Assembly (NCBI GenBank): GCA_018334675.1
Contig: JAGXLL010000015.1
Location: 1-57,451 of the forward strand
Origin: Bacteroidales bacterium
GTDB taxonomy: Bacteria > Bacteroidota > Bacteroidia > Bacteroidales > UBA12077
Reading direction: 5' to 3'
Length of the DNA stretch: 57,451 nucleotides
A program made the position numbers and the translations under genes. Positions 40,374 to 49,171 of this stretch are shown one piece after another. The notes under the pieces were generated by a model. That model was given only the letters and a program-made list of their open reading frames with translations, was not told the origin of the DNA and searched no databases. Every line of letters starts with the position of its first letter. Positions within the stretch are counted from its first letter, which is position 1.

Positions 40374-41780
40374 CTACTTCTCGGTTCCATACTTAATCTT
40401 CTCCATCTGCCCGAAGTATTTCTTTGTTTCCTGCACCACCACAGGTGCCAGCAACAGCAAGGCAATCAGGTTGGGTATGGTCATGAAGGTGATGACCATA
40501 TCCACGAAATGCCACACCAGATCGATGCCCCATATGGAACCCAGGAAAACAAACAAACCGAACAGATAGCGGTAAGGCTTGATGGATCTTTCACCGAGGA
40601 GATAGTTGGCGGCCCTTGATCCATAGTAGGACCAGCTGATCATAGTGGAGAAGGCAAACAGCAGGAGCCCCACTCCAACAATGTGCCGGCCTGTATGCTC
40701 TATGCCCAGTCGCGTCAGGCCTTTAGACAATCCCAGGATGGTCATGCCTACACCCTTTTCGCCCGAATCCCAGGCACCGGTGACAATAATCAGCAAAGCG
40801 GTAAGGGTACAGATGATCAGGGTATCGACCAATGGCCCGACCGATGCAACAAGGCCCTCTCGTGCAGGATACTTAGTCTTGGCTGCGGCATGTGCTATGG
40901 CCGCTGAACCCTGGCCGGCTTCATTGGAGAACAATCCCCTTCTCACACCCCATACGAGGGTCATCATAAAGGTAGATCCTACAAAACCTCCGGCAGCAGC
41001 TGTTCCGGTGAAGGCATCATGAAAAATCAACTGGAAAGCCTGGGGTACGTCTTCATAATTGAAGATGATCACCGTAAGGGCGCTGATAAAATACAATACA
41101 GCCATCAAGGGAACCAACCGGGAGGTGACTTCCGCAATCCGTTTGATGCCCCCCACAATAACCAGCAGCACCAATATGGTTAAGACGGCTCCACTGACCC
41201 AGTCGGGTATACCGTAATTGGTTAATAATGCATCGGAGATCGAGTTGGACTGGGCCATGTTTCCTGTTCCCAGCGAACATACCACCGTGGCAACAGCAAA
41301 GATCACCGCCAGTATTTTGGCGAACCTGCCCAGCCGTTCTTTGAGCCCCATCTGCATATAGTACATGGGGCCGCCTGAAACCGTCCCGTCTGAGTTAAAC
41401 TGACGGTATCTATTGGATAACGTACATTCCGCATATTTGAGTATCATTCCCAGCAGACCTGTCACCCACATCCAAAACACCGCTCCCGGTCCACCAAAAT
41501 AGATGGCCAGGGCCACACCCACAATGTTTCCGGTACCTACGGTTGCCGAAAGGGCAGTGGACAAAGCTTTGAAGTGGTTGATGTCACCCTTATCCTCAGG
41601 CTTGTCATACCTTCCGGCAATCACCTTCAGGGAATGCCCCAGCTTGGTGATGTTTAGAAAACGCAACTTGAAAATAAAATATAATCCGGTTGGAATCAGC
41701 AGGATCAATAAAGCATATCCTCCAACATAATCATTATAAGCAACAATGGCATCATCGATGGATTGTAGAATTTCACTCAT
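40374..41780 (-). CDS. Alanine/glycine:cation symporter family protein (AGCS)
   Basis: 468 residues with about 11 membrane helices. Family signatures are FKALSTALSATVGTGNIVGV, IYFGGPGAVFWMWVTGLLGM, GPMYYMQMGL and GVRRGLFSNEAGQGSAAIAHA. AGCS transporters take up alanine or glycine with Na+ (sometimes H+), which fits the sodium-pumping Nqr complex encoded nearby. It is a single gene; no regulator is adjacent. Confidence 0.93.
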   Translation of the reverse strand: MSEILQSIDDAIVAYNDYVGGYALLILLIPTGLYFIFKLRFLNITKLGHSLKVIAGRYDKPEDKGDINHFKALSTALSATVGTGNIVGVALAIYFGGPGAVFWMWVTGLLGMILKYAECTLSNRYRQFNSDGTVSGGPMYYMQMGLKERLGRFAKILAVIFAVATVVCSLGTGNMAQSNSISDALLTNYGIPDWVSGAVLTILVLLVIVGGIKRIAEVTSRLVPLMAVLYFISALTVIIFNYEDVPQAFQLIFHDAFTGTAAAGGFVGSTFMMTLVWGVRRGLFSNEAGQGSAAIAHAAAKTKYPAREGLVASVGPLVDTLIICTLTALLIIVTGAWDSGEKGVGMTILGLSKGLTRLGIEHTGRHIVGVGLLLFAFSTMISWSYYGSRAANYLLGERSIKPYRYLFGLFVFLGSIWGIDLVWHFVDMVITFMTIPNLIALLLLAPVVVQETKKYFGQMEKIKYGTEK

Positions 41781-41986
41781 AATATGGTTTTTTGGTTTAA
41801 CTTCACAGCCGAAAGATTTTGGGAGTCAATATAGCAATTTTTTTGCTGGATATCATGAACCCCCCATGGAAATAATTATCATACGGCTGTTTTGATAGGC
41901 TTTAAAACCCACGATGCCAATTCCTTATACCACAACATGTGAATTATAAAGGAAAATGGATCCATCCGGGAAAGAATCTTCGCAGG

Positions 41987-42490
41987 TCAGTTCATCATAT
42001 GGCCCTTGAACATGGACTCCAGGGTGACATCCTGCTTCAGGTTGTGAAACTGTTCATAAAGTTCGTTCAACCGCGATTTGGTCCAGTAACCAATGGCATA
42101 TTGCTGATGCACCACCTGGTTGTTTTCTTTAATTATCAAACGGAAAGGTTGTGATCCCTTTTCTATGTCCACATTGGCAATATGGTTCTCATGATCTTCC
42201 ACTACCTCGTTGTAGCGAATCAGCGAAAACTTTACCGACTGTTCTTCAACCTTGAATTGATTGAGGTAATAGATGCTTCTTCTCATCAGCACAAGATCGC
42301 GGAAACCCAGGATCACCAGGCCGGTGACAATCATAAGGATCTGTTCACTTTTATAAGGAGGGATCACCAGCAGGGTGATCAATACTAAATCTGGTATATA
42401 CAGGTAAAACTTTCTGACAACAACCCGCAGGATCCTTTTGGAAAAAACCTGATATGGACGCTCAATCTGATAATTCATGCTTGCTTTCAT
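41987..42490 (-). CDS. Small membrane-associated protein, unknown
   Basis: 167 residues (Met5, at 42478, is an alternative start). Two hydrophobic segments near residues 25-65 (FYLYIPDLVLITLLVIPPY, ILMIVTGLVILGFRDLVL) are followed by a soluble beta-rich domain (VKFSLIRYNEVVEDHENHIANVDI, FRLIIKENNQVV) resembling PH-like tails of bacterial membrane proteins. I do not recognise the family. It lies 44 nt after the CLC gene start region on the same strand, downstream of that gene, and may be co-transcribed with it. Confidence 0.65.
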   Translation of the reverse strand: MKASMNYQIERPYQVFSKRILRVVVRKFYLYIPDLVLITLLVIPPYKSEQILMIVTGLVILGFRDLVLMRRSIYYLNQFKVEEQSVKFSLIRYNEVVEDHENHIANVDIEKGSQPFRLIIKENNQVVHQQYAIGYWTKSRLNELYEQFHNLKQDVTLESMFKGHMMN

Positions 42491-42534
42491 CTATTCCCCT
42501 CTTTTTTCTATTAATATCAGGACAAAGGTAACAA

Positions 42535-44238
42535 TTAATGCATTTTGGAAATAATTTCATCCCTTGAAATCTGACCGATCACTTTTTGTTCATCGGTGGT
42601 AGTGACCACAGGCAGGGAATCCATCTTATTTCTGGCCATTTTGTAGAGACATTCGCTCAGGGTCTCGTCGGAATAGGCTACGGCTTGCGGGGGTCGCATA
42701 TAATCACGAACAGGGTGATTCCGCTCTTCCATGGGTATCCGGTTGATATCCTTCAGGGTGATCATGCCCTTTAGGTGCTTCTGATCATCCACCACACAGG
42801 TCATATTGTAGTGACCTTCAACGAATCGTTCATGGATCGAAGCCACTGAATCCTTCTGATTGGAGCCATAGGTGAGGTTCATCACATCCCCCACCTGCAA
42901 AATATCGAGTTGGCTGGCCTGCATATCCTGGGATATCTTCACCCCTCTCATGCTGAGTTTTTTGGTGTAGATGGTGTCGGGCGAGAAGCTCCAGGCGATC
43001 AGGTCGGCAATCACACAGGAGAACATCAGGGGCAGGATGATGTTGTAGTCAAGCGTCAGCTCGAATATGATGATGATTGCAGTAAACGTAGCCCTGGACA
43101 CAGCGGCAAACAGTGCGGCCATTCCTACCAGGGCATAAGCCCCTATGGGAGCTGTAATCTCGGGATACGGCGTATTGATGAGCCAGCCAAATGCTGCACC
43201 CAGGGCAGCCCCGATAAAAAGCGAAGGCGAAAAGATGCCCCCCGAAGCTCCCGAGCCAATGGTCAGAACAAAGGCGATGATCTTAAAGACAAATAAGAGC
43301 AGGATGGTGGTTAAAAGGATCTCCTGGTTCAACAACTTGCTGATCGTACCGTATCCATAACCAAAGACCTGGGGCAGAAAATAACCGATCACCCCCACCA
43401 GCAAACCACCCAGGGCCGGCTTCAAATGGGAAGGAATGGATATTTTGTTTTCAAAAAAATACTCGGTGTCATATACCAGGCGAATAAGCAAAATGGCAGT
43501 CAGTCCGGCCAATATCCCTAGCACCAGGTAGAAGATGATCTCATACAGGCTTACAAAAGAATAGGCCGGTATCTCAAAGGCGGGATGGGAACCCAGAAAA
43601 AGCCGGGAAACGGTAGTGGCAAAAAAAGCCGAGATGACCAGAGAGATAAAAGAACGGGATTTGAGCTCCAGCAGGATGATCTCCAGGGCAAAGATGATGC
43701 CTGCCACGGGGGTATTGAAGGTGGCGGCTATGCCACCGGCAGCACCACAACCCACCAGTATCTTCACCTGGTCCTTGTCAAGCCTCAAGAGCTGTCCGAC
43801 GGTGGATCCGGCCCCCGAACCCACCTGAATAATTGGACCTTCCCTTCCTACCGCTCCTCCTGAACCTATGGAAAGGGCCGAGGCCAGAGCCTTGAACAAG
43901 ACTATCCTGGGCCGCATCTTGCCCCCATGTAAAGCAATCGATTCCATTACCTCCGGAACACCATGTCCTTTGGCTTCCCCGGCTATATACCGGGTGATAA
44001 GCCCCACCAGTATCCCACCAATCGCCGGCACAACAATGACCCATAAACCCATGTCATGACCTACCGGCTCTACCTCCTGGCCGGAAAACTCCTGGTAAAA
44101 GAACAGGTTCTGGAAGAAGAACAGCAAATAACGAAAACCAATCGCTATGAAGGCGGAGATGATACCCACCAGGGCAGCCAGCAAAATAAGCCGAAGGGTA
44201 CTTTTGGCCATTAGAGGCTTACGTAAGTATTGAAGCAT
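42535..44238 (-). CDS. CLC-family chloride channel/antiporter with CBS domains
   Basis: 567 residues: a CLC membrane domain (about 1-430) and two C-terminal CBS domains (about 440-565). The gating glutamate is Glu133 (AVGREGP); chloride-coordinating loops are GSGGAVG and GSGASGGIFSPSL. The position of the internal proton-relay glutamate of E. coli ClcA (Glu203) appears to be Ile187 (ALEIILLEL), while the neighbouring Glu186 is kept. Antiport versus channel behaviour is therefore open. The CBS pair may sense nucleotides. Confidence 0.92.
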   Translation of the reverse strand: MLQYLRKPLMAKSTLRLILLAALVGIISAFIAIGFRYLLFFFQNLFFYQEFSGQEVEPVGHDMGLWVIVVPAIGGILVGLITRYIAGEAKGHGVPEVMESIALHGGKMRPRIVLFKALASALSIGSGGAVGREGPIIQVGSGAGSTVGQLLRLDKDQVKILVGCGAAGGIAATFNTPVAGIIFALEIILLELKSRSFISLVISAFFATTVSRLFLGSHPAFEIPAYSFVSLYEIIFYLVLGILAGLTAILLIRLVYDTEYFFENKISIPSHLKPALGGLLVGVIGYFLPQVFGYGYGTISKLLNQEILLTTILLLFVFKIIAFVLTIGSGASGGIFSPSLFIGAALGAAFGWLINTPYPEITAPIGAYALVGMAALFAAVSRATFTAIIIIFELTLDYNIILPLMFSCVIADLIAWSFSPDTIYTKKLSMRGVKISQDMQASQLDILQVGDVMNLTYGSNQKDSVASIHERFVEGHYNMTCVVDDQKHLKGMITLKDINRIPMEERNHPVRDYMRPPQAVAYSDETLSECLYKMARNKMDSLPVVTTTDEQKVIGQISRDEIISKMH

Positions 44239-44413
44239 GCAGCGATTATTTATCCTGGTTTATTCCCGGTTAAAAATAACAGCTTTGTTGGATAAATCCA
44301 AACACGATGGCGAATTGAAAAATGATCTTTCAGAGCAAAAAAAATTTGTGAAACCATGAACAGGAGGCAACCCATCGTTGTTGAACAAGTAATAAAAACG
44401 CAGGAGGTGTATT

Positions 44414-44620
44414 ATGGCACTACTTAAAATATTAGCAGCATCCATTGTGATTATGCTCATCGCCCTCGGAGGGCTCTCCATCCGTCTACTCTTTAAGAAG
44501 AAGGGAGAGTTCCGGGGCGGATCATGCTCCCATACCACTCCCGAATTGAGGGATAAAGGCATTTCTTGCGGCTGTGGTGAAGAAGATGCATGCGCCCCAC
44601 AGCATTCCTACACGCGTTAG
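44414..44620 (+). CDS. Small membrane protein with four cysteines, NqrM-like
   Basis: 68 residues: one transmembrane helix (about 4-26), a KKK stretch, then GGSC (Cys38) and SCGCGEEDAC (Cys52, Cys54, Cys60). NqrM of Vibrio-type Na+-NQR is about 70 residues with the same plan (helix, basic patch, GSC, then CxCxxxC) and is needed to insert the iron centre between NqrD and NqrE. This gene lies next to apbE and the nqr operon, so a role in Nqr maturation is likely but inferred; the last cysteine spacing differs. AGGAGGTGTATT gives a strong Shine-Dalgarno. Divergent from the CLC gene, convergent with apbE. Confidence 0.75.
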   Translation: MALLKILAASIVIMLIALGGLSIRLLFKKKGEFRGGSCSHTTPELRDKGISCGCGEEDACAPQHSYTR

Positions 44621-44645
44621 GGGCTAACAGCAAAATGCCATACAT

Positions 44646-44678
44646 AGACCTGATCAGAGGTTTCTGATCAGGTCTTTT
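44646..44678 (+). terminator. Terminator of the NqrM-like gene, overlapping the end of apbE
   Basis: GACCTGATCAG (44647-44657), loop AGGTTT, CTGATCAGGTC (44664-44674), TTTT. One arm and the loop include the last codons and stop of apbE on the other strand. Confidence 0.85.
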
Positions 44679-45718
44679 ACGTTCTCCGTATAATCGATCT
44701 GAAAGTTGCCCTGATCGTCGGAATAGATGAAATAGGCCCCCAGGGAAGGATGTTCCTTCAGGATCTGTTTGCTCTTTTCCCGGCCCATCACCATGAAAGC
44801 AGTAGCCAGCGCGTCGGCAAAAACACATTCCTCAGCGAATACGGTAGCACTTAACAGGGAATGCTGCACCGGATAACCCGTCTGCGGATTGATGGTGTGG
44901 GAATACTTCACCCCGTCTTCCACATAAAATTTTCGGTAACTGCCGGAGGTAGCCACGGCACGCTCCCCTATACTCGCAATGGCTTGTAGTTCACGCTGCC
45001 TGGCTGAGCTGCTGTCGATGGGTTTATCGATCCCAATGCGCCAGGGTTCACCATCGGGGTTCAAACCTTTGGTACGCACCTCTCCCCCTATCTCAACCAG
45101 GTAATCGGGGATAGCCTGTTTATCCAGAAAGCCACAGATGGCATCTACCGCATACCCCTGAGCAATAGCATTCATATCGATCATCACCCGCTGGTCATCC
45201 TTGATAATCTGACCTTCTTTTAACCGCACACCGCGGTAACCGACGAAATCAAGAATGCTGTCAATTTTGGAACGATCCAGCTCGGTGCCTTCGGTAAAAC
45301 CAAATCCCCAGGCATTGACCAACGGCGCTACCGTGATGTCAAATGCCCCGCCTGTCATGCGGGAGACCCTTTGCGCCGTCTGAAAAACCTTCCTGAAATG
45401 ATGATCTATCCGGACCAGACCTTCGTTCCTGTTGATACGCGAAATGATCGAATTATCCTTGTATGTTGACATGGAAGAGTCCACCTCGTAAAGAATCTGC
45501 CGGATCTCTGATTTATAATCGGTTGAGTCTTGCGAGCTGTACTTGACCATATAGGTGGTTCCCTGGGTGAAACCCTGGATAACCATATAGGGCTTCTCAT
45601 CCAAAGAACCGGTCTTGCCGCATGAAGCAAGAAAAAACACCAGCAGCAAAAAAAGGGGACAGCATCTTTTGATGGGTCTGCGATTATAGGTGGTAGTTTG
45701 CATAGCCATAAAATCCAT
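44654..45718 (-). CDS. apbE: FAD:protein FMN transferase
   Basis: 354 residues with a lipoprotein signal (FLLLVFFLASC); the start could be Met6 (45703). ApbE features are FTQGTTYMVKY, DSSMSTYKDNSIISRIN, GGAFDITVAPLVNAWGFG, IDMNAIAQGYAVD, VEIGGEVRTKG and the C-terminal THTINPQTGYP-like SHTINPQTGYPVQ with FADALATAFMVMG. It transfers FMN from FAD to Thr residues of NqrB and NqrC on the outer face of the cytoplasmic membrane. It lies downstream of nqrF on the same strand, separated by a REP-like pair, and convergent with the NqrM-like gene. Confidence 0.95.
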   Translation of the reverse strand: MDFMAMQTTTYNRRPIKRCCPLFLLLVFFLASCGKTGSLDEKPYMVIQGFTQGTTYMVKYSSQDSTDYKSEIRQILYEVDSSMSTYKDNSIISRINRNEGLVRIDHHFRKVFQTAQRVSRMTGGAFDITVAPLVNAWGFGFTEGTELDRSKIDSILDFVGYRGVRLKEGQIIKDDQRVMIDMNAIAQGYAVDAICGFLDKQAIPDYLVEIGGEVRTKGLNPDGEPWRIGIDKPIDSSSARQRELQAIASIGERAVATSGSYRKFYVEDGVKYSHTINPQTGYPVQHSLLSATVFAEECVFADALATAFMVMGREKSKQILKEHPSLGAYFIYSDDQGNFQIDYTENVKDLIRNL

Positions 45719-45790
45719 TTAATGCAACCATTGGGCTGATTGGAGCAAAAATAAGAAAAAAGGGAGCCGTTGCCGAACATTTTCAGACAA

Positions 45791-45878
45791 ATTCAGCGCT
45801 TAGCGCAGCGCTAAGCACCGAAATTGAAATGTTCATATCCGGACACTTTCAGCGCTTAGCGCTGCGCTAAGCGCTGAA
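45791..45878. repeat. REP-like palindromes, copies 4 and 5
   Basis: Core palindromes at 45794-45816 (centre A, right arm decayed to AAGCACCG) and 45848-45878 (centre T, arms perfect over 15 nt), so the two are in opposite orientation. The spacer contains ATGTTCATATCCGGACA, related to the 19-bp spacer repeat at 19851 and 19913. They sit 5 nt after the nqrF stop, between nqrF and apbE. Confidence 0.9.
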
Positions 45879-45882
45879 TTTT

Positions 45883-47139
45883 TTATCCGCCAAAGTCGTC
45901 AAGGTCAATCATCTCCTGCGGGATGCCCAGGTTGTAAAGCATATTCTGTACTGCATCATTCATCATCGGCGGCCCGCAAAGGTAATATTCAATCTCCTCA
46001 GGTTCCTCCAGGGTGCTCAGGTACTTGTCGTAAGCCACCTGGTGGATGAAGCCCACCGGCCCGTCCCAATTGTCCTCTTCTTTCGGCTCGGACAAGGCAA
46101 TGTGGAAGGAGAAGTTGGGAAACTGCCGTTCCAGCTCACGGAAATCCTCTTCATAAAATATCTCCCTGAGCGAACGGGCACCGTACCAGTAAGATACCTT
46201 ACGGTTGGTTTGAAGGGTCTTAAAAAGGTGGAATATATGGGATCGCAGGGGGGCCATGCCCGCGCCTCCGCCAATATACACCATCTCTTTATCGGTATCC
46301 TTGATAAAGAAATCGCCAAAGGGACCGGAAATACTTACTTTATCGCCGGGTTTCAAAGAATAGATATAGGAAGAGGCGATGCCCGGGTTGACGTTTTTGA
46401 ACCGGCCCTTCGAACGATCCCAGGGCGGGGTGGCAATACGCACGTTGAGCTTGATGATGTTGCCCTCGGCCGGATGGTTGGCCATGGAATAGGCGCGGAA
46501 GGTATCTTCGGAATTTTTCATCACCAGGTCCCACAGGCCAAAACGATCCCACTCGTCCCTGAATTCCTCCTCCACTTCAATGTCTTTGGAAAAGTCAACG
46601 GTGGTTTTGGGCACGTCAAGCTGGATATAGCCGCCCGGCTGAAAATCCATCTGCTCCCCTTCAGGCAACCGCACGACAAAGTCCTTGATAAAGGTAGCCA
46701 CATTCTGGTTGGAGATCACCTCGCATTCCCATTTCTTAATATCCATCACTTCCGGCGGTACTTTGATGGTCATGTCGTTGCGTATCTTCACCTGGCAACC
46801 GAGCCGCCAGTTTTCCATCTCTTCCTTACGGGTGAAGAAATCTTTTTCGGTAGGCAAGATATCCCCGGCCCCTTCGTGTATCTGGCAGGTACACAAGCCG
46901 CATGTCCCCTGCCCGCCACAGGCAGAAGGAAGATAAATGCCCTGGCTGGATAAGGTACTCAGAATGGTGCCACCGGGCTCTACATTGTATTGCTTATCGT
47001 TGACTTTGAGTTTGACCTCTCCCTGGGGCGTCAGTTTCTTTCTGGCATAAAGCAAAATTATGACCAAAGCCAGAATGATAGCCAGAAAGACACCTATGCT
47101 GATTAAAATTACAGTGGTATTCGATGCAAGTAAAATCAT
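45883..47139 (-). CDS. nqrF: Na+-translocating NADH:quinone reductase subunit F
   Basis: 418 residues. One N-terminal membrane helix, a 2Fe-2S ferredoxin domain (Cys74, Cys80, Cys83, Cys115), then FAD- and NADH-binding domains (FRAYSMANHPAE, YIGGGAGMAPLRSHI, YLCGPPMMNDAV). It accepts electrons from NADH on the cytoplasmic side. It is the last gene of nqrABCDEF. Confidence 0.97.
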   Translation of the reverse strand: MILLASNTTVILISIGVFLAIILALVIILLYARKKLTPQGEVKLKVNDKQYNVEPGGTILSTLSSQGIYLPSACGGQGTCGLCTCQIHEGAGDILPTEKDFFTRKEEMENWRLGCQVKIRNDMTIKVPPEVMDIKKWECEVISNQNVATFIKDFVVRLPEGEQMDFQPGGYIQLDVPKTTVDFSKDIEVEEEFRDEWDRFGLWDLVMKNSEDTFRAYSMANHPAEGNIIKLNVRIATPPWDRSKGRFKNVNPGIASSYIYSLKPGDKVSISGPFGDFFIKDTDKEMVYIGGGAGMAPLRSHIFHLFKTLQTNRKVSYWYGARSLREIFYEEDFRELERQFPNFSFHIALSEPKEEDNWDGPVGFIHQVAYDKYLSTLEEPEEIEYYLCGPPMMNDAVQNMLYNLGIPQEMIDLDDFGG

Positions 47140-47160
47140 TTGTTTATTATTTTACAATGG

Positions 47161-47778
47161 TTACAGTTTGATACCCATGAACCCCATGAATGCAATCCCC
47201 ATCAAACCGGTTATGATAAAGGTAATGCCCAGTCCTCTCAGGGGAGCCGGAACATTGGAATAACGGATCTTCTCGCGTATGGCAGCGATGCCAATGATGG
47301 CCAGGAACCAGCCTACTCCACTACCCAGGCCGAAAACAGTAGCTTCAGCCAGGGAATTATAAGCCCGCTCCTGCATGAAGAGGGAGCCTCCCAGGATGGA
47401 ACAGTTCACTGCGATCAGGGGTAAAAAGATCCCCAGGTTGGAGTACAGGGTAGGCGAAAACTTTTCAATGACCATCTCAACCAATTGCACCATAGAGGCG
47501 ATGACGGCAATGAAAAGGATGAAGCTTAAAAAGCTCAGGTCCACATCGGCATACTGAGGACTGATCCAGGTGAGGGCACCTTCTTTCAATATATAATTAT
47601 GAATCAGATAGTTGATTGGTACTGTAATGCCCAGCACAAAAACAACGGCCAACCCCAGCCCGGTTGATGTCTTAACCGTCTTTGAAACAGCCAGGTATGA
47701 ACACATGCCCAGGAAATAGGCAAAGATCATGTTGTCAACGAAGATGGACTTGACGAATATATTTACAAGATTCTCCAT
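47161..47778 (-). CDS. nqrE: Na+-translocating NADH:quinone reductase subunit E
   Basis: 205 residues, six membrane helices. Conserved elements include [20 protein letters not shown] with a cysteine and [13 protein letters not shown] with the second; with NqrD these cysteines ligate the intramembrane iron centre. The gene is 12 nt after nqrD. Confidence 0.97.
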   Translation of the reverse strand: MENLVNIFVKSIFVDNMIFAYFLGMCSYLAVSKTVKTSTGLGLAVVFVLGITVPINYLIHNYILKEGALTWISPQYADVDLSFLSFILFIAVIASMVQLVEMVIEKFSPTLYSNLGIFLPLIAVNCSILGGSLFMQERAYNSLAEATVFGLGSGVGWFLAIIGIAAIREKIRYSNVPAPLRGLGITFIITGLMGIAFMGFMGIKL

Positions 47779-47790
47779 AGTCTGTGAATT

Positions 47791-48444
47791 TTAAGATTGC
47801 TGTTCTTCAATGAGTTTACGGTTTCTGTAACGCTGAACCCATATAATGATCCCTACGGTTACCAGGGCCATGGGCGGGAGAATAAACAGTCCGTTATTTT
47901 CATAACCGGCAGTATAGGCCTGTTCGGGTACGACCTGGTATCCATATATGGTGCCGGACCCGAAAAGTTCACGGACAAAACCGACAATCACAAGGATGAG
48001 GCCGTAACCTGCCGCATTGCCTATTCCATCGAGGAAGGAGGGCCAGGGTTTATTAGCCAGTGCAAAGGCTTCCAGGCGACCCATGATGATACAGTTGGTG
48101 ATAATCAAGCCCACAAATACCGACAACTGTTTGCTGACTTCATAGGCAAAAGCCGCCAGGAATTCATCGACCAGGATCACCAGCGAAGCGATCACCGTAA
48201 GCTGAACAATGATCCGGATGCGCGGAGGGATCTTGGCCCTGAGCAATGACACCACCACATTGGATACCCCCATGACGAAGACAACCGAGAGGGCCATCAC
48301 CACGGAAGGTTCCAGTTTTACAGTAATGGCAAGCGCAGAACAGATTCCCAGTACCTGCACGGTAATGGGGTTGGAATCATCCAGGGGTTCGCGCAGCAGC
48401 TTCAGATTCTTGGAGGAAAACAAAGGTTCTCTATCTTGACTCAT
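47791..48444 (-). CDS. nqrD: Na+-translocating NADH:quinone reductase subunit D
   Basis: 217 residues, six membrane helices, paralogous to NqrE. VLGICSALAITVKLEPSVVM and IITNCIIMGRLEAFA carry the conserved cysteines. It starts 2 nt after nqrC ends. Confidence 0.97.
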   Translation of the reverse strand: MSQDREPLFSSKNLKLLREPLDDSNPITVQVLGICSALAITVKLEPSVVMALSVVFVMGVSNVVVSLLRAKIPPRIRIIVQLTVIASLVILVDEFLAAFAYEVSKQLSVFVGLIITNCIIMGRLEAFALANKPWPSFLDGIGNAAGYGLILVIVGFVRELFGSGTIYGYQVVPEQAYTAGYENNGLFILPPMALVTVGIIIWVQRYRNRKLIEEQQS

Positions 48445-48446
48445 AA

Positions 48447-49157
48447 TCAGTTATTTTTTTGCTTCTCTTTAAAATAAGGCACATATACGCCTATAATCTC
48501 CTTGAGCATCTCATCGACCCCATTGCTGGTAATGGTTCCACCGGAGATACCATCTACGGCATGTGGTGCATCGGGGGGTGCCTCTTTCTTGATCACATCC
48601 ACCGATACAAACGCTCCCTGCTCATTGAAAATCTTCTTTCCAATGAATTGTTTCTGAAATGGACGATTAGCGATCTCTGCTCCCAAACCGGGGGTTTCGC
48701 TCTGGTGGGCAAAGTTGGTTCCGTAAATGGTATTGTAGTCGTCTTCCAGTGTCACATATCCCCATATGGGTCCCCAAAGGCCTTTGCCCCGCACCGGGAC
48801 CACATACTGTTTACCGTCTTCTCCGTGCGAGGCCACGAAAATAGGAAGGTCACGGTTCTCGGGAGCCTTATCGATCTCTTTGGCCAGGTTCACAGAGAAA
48901 GCATCTACGCCTTCCTTGCGTTCACCTTTGTGATTGATCACATAACTATCGACGATATATTGATCATACTTCTGCAGGGCACTGTCCTTTGAAGTCTGTA
49001 TGTTCAAAGACAGCAATATATTCTGCATCTTATTGATCTCCATGTTCTTCTTCTGCATGGGCTGCAGTTGCATGGCAACAACCGAGAGTACAGCAGCCAC
49101 AATCACTACCATAATGGCCGAGAAGGTGAAAATATAGGTGTTGGTGAAATTCTTCAT
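48447..49157 (-). CDS. nqrC: Na+-translocating NADH:quinone reductase subunit C
   Basis: 236 residues: one N-terminal helix and a periplasmic FMN-binding domain. The flavinylation motif is DGISGGTIT with the FMN-bearing Thr208, the target of ApbE encoded nearby. It lies 14 nt after nqrB. Confidence 0.97.
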   Translation of the reverse strand: MKNFTNTYIFTFSAIMVVIVAAVLSVVAMQLQPMQKKNMEINKMQNILLSLNIQTSKDSALQKYDQYIVDSYVINHKGERKEGVDAFSVNLAKEIDKAPENRDLPIFVASHGEDGKQYVVPVRGKGLWGPIWGYVTLEDDYNTIYGTNFAHQSETPGLGAEIANRPFQKQFIGKKIFNEQGAFVSVDVIKKEAPPDAPHAVDGISGGTITSNGVDEMLKEIIGVYVPYFKEKQKNN

Positions 49158-49171
49158 AACTGATGATTTTA

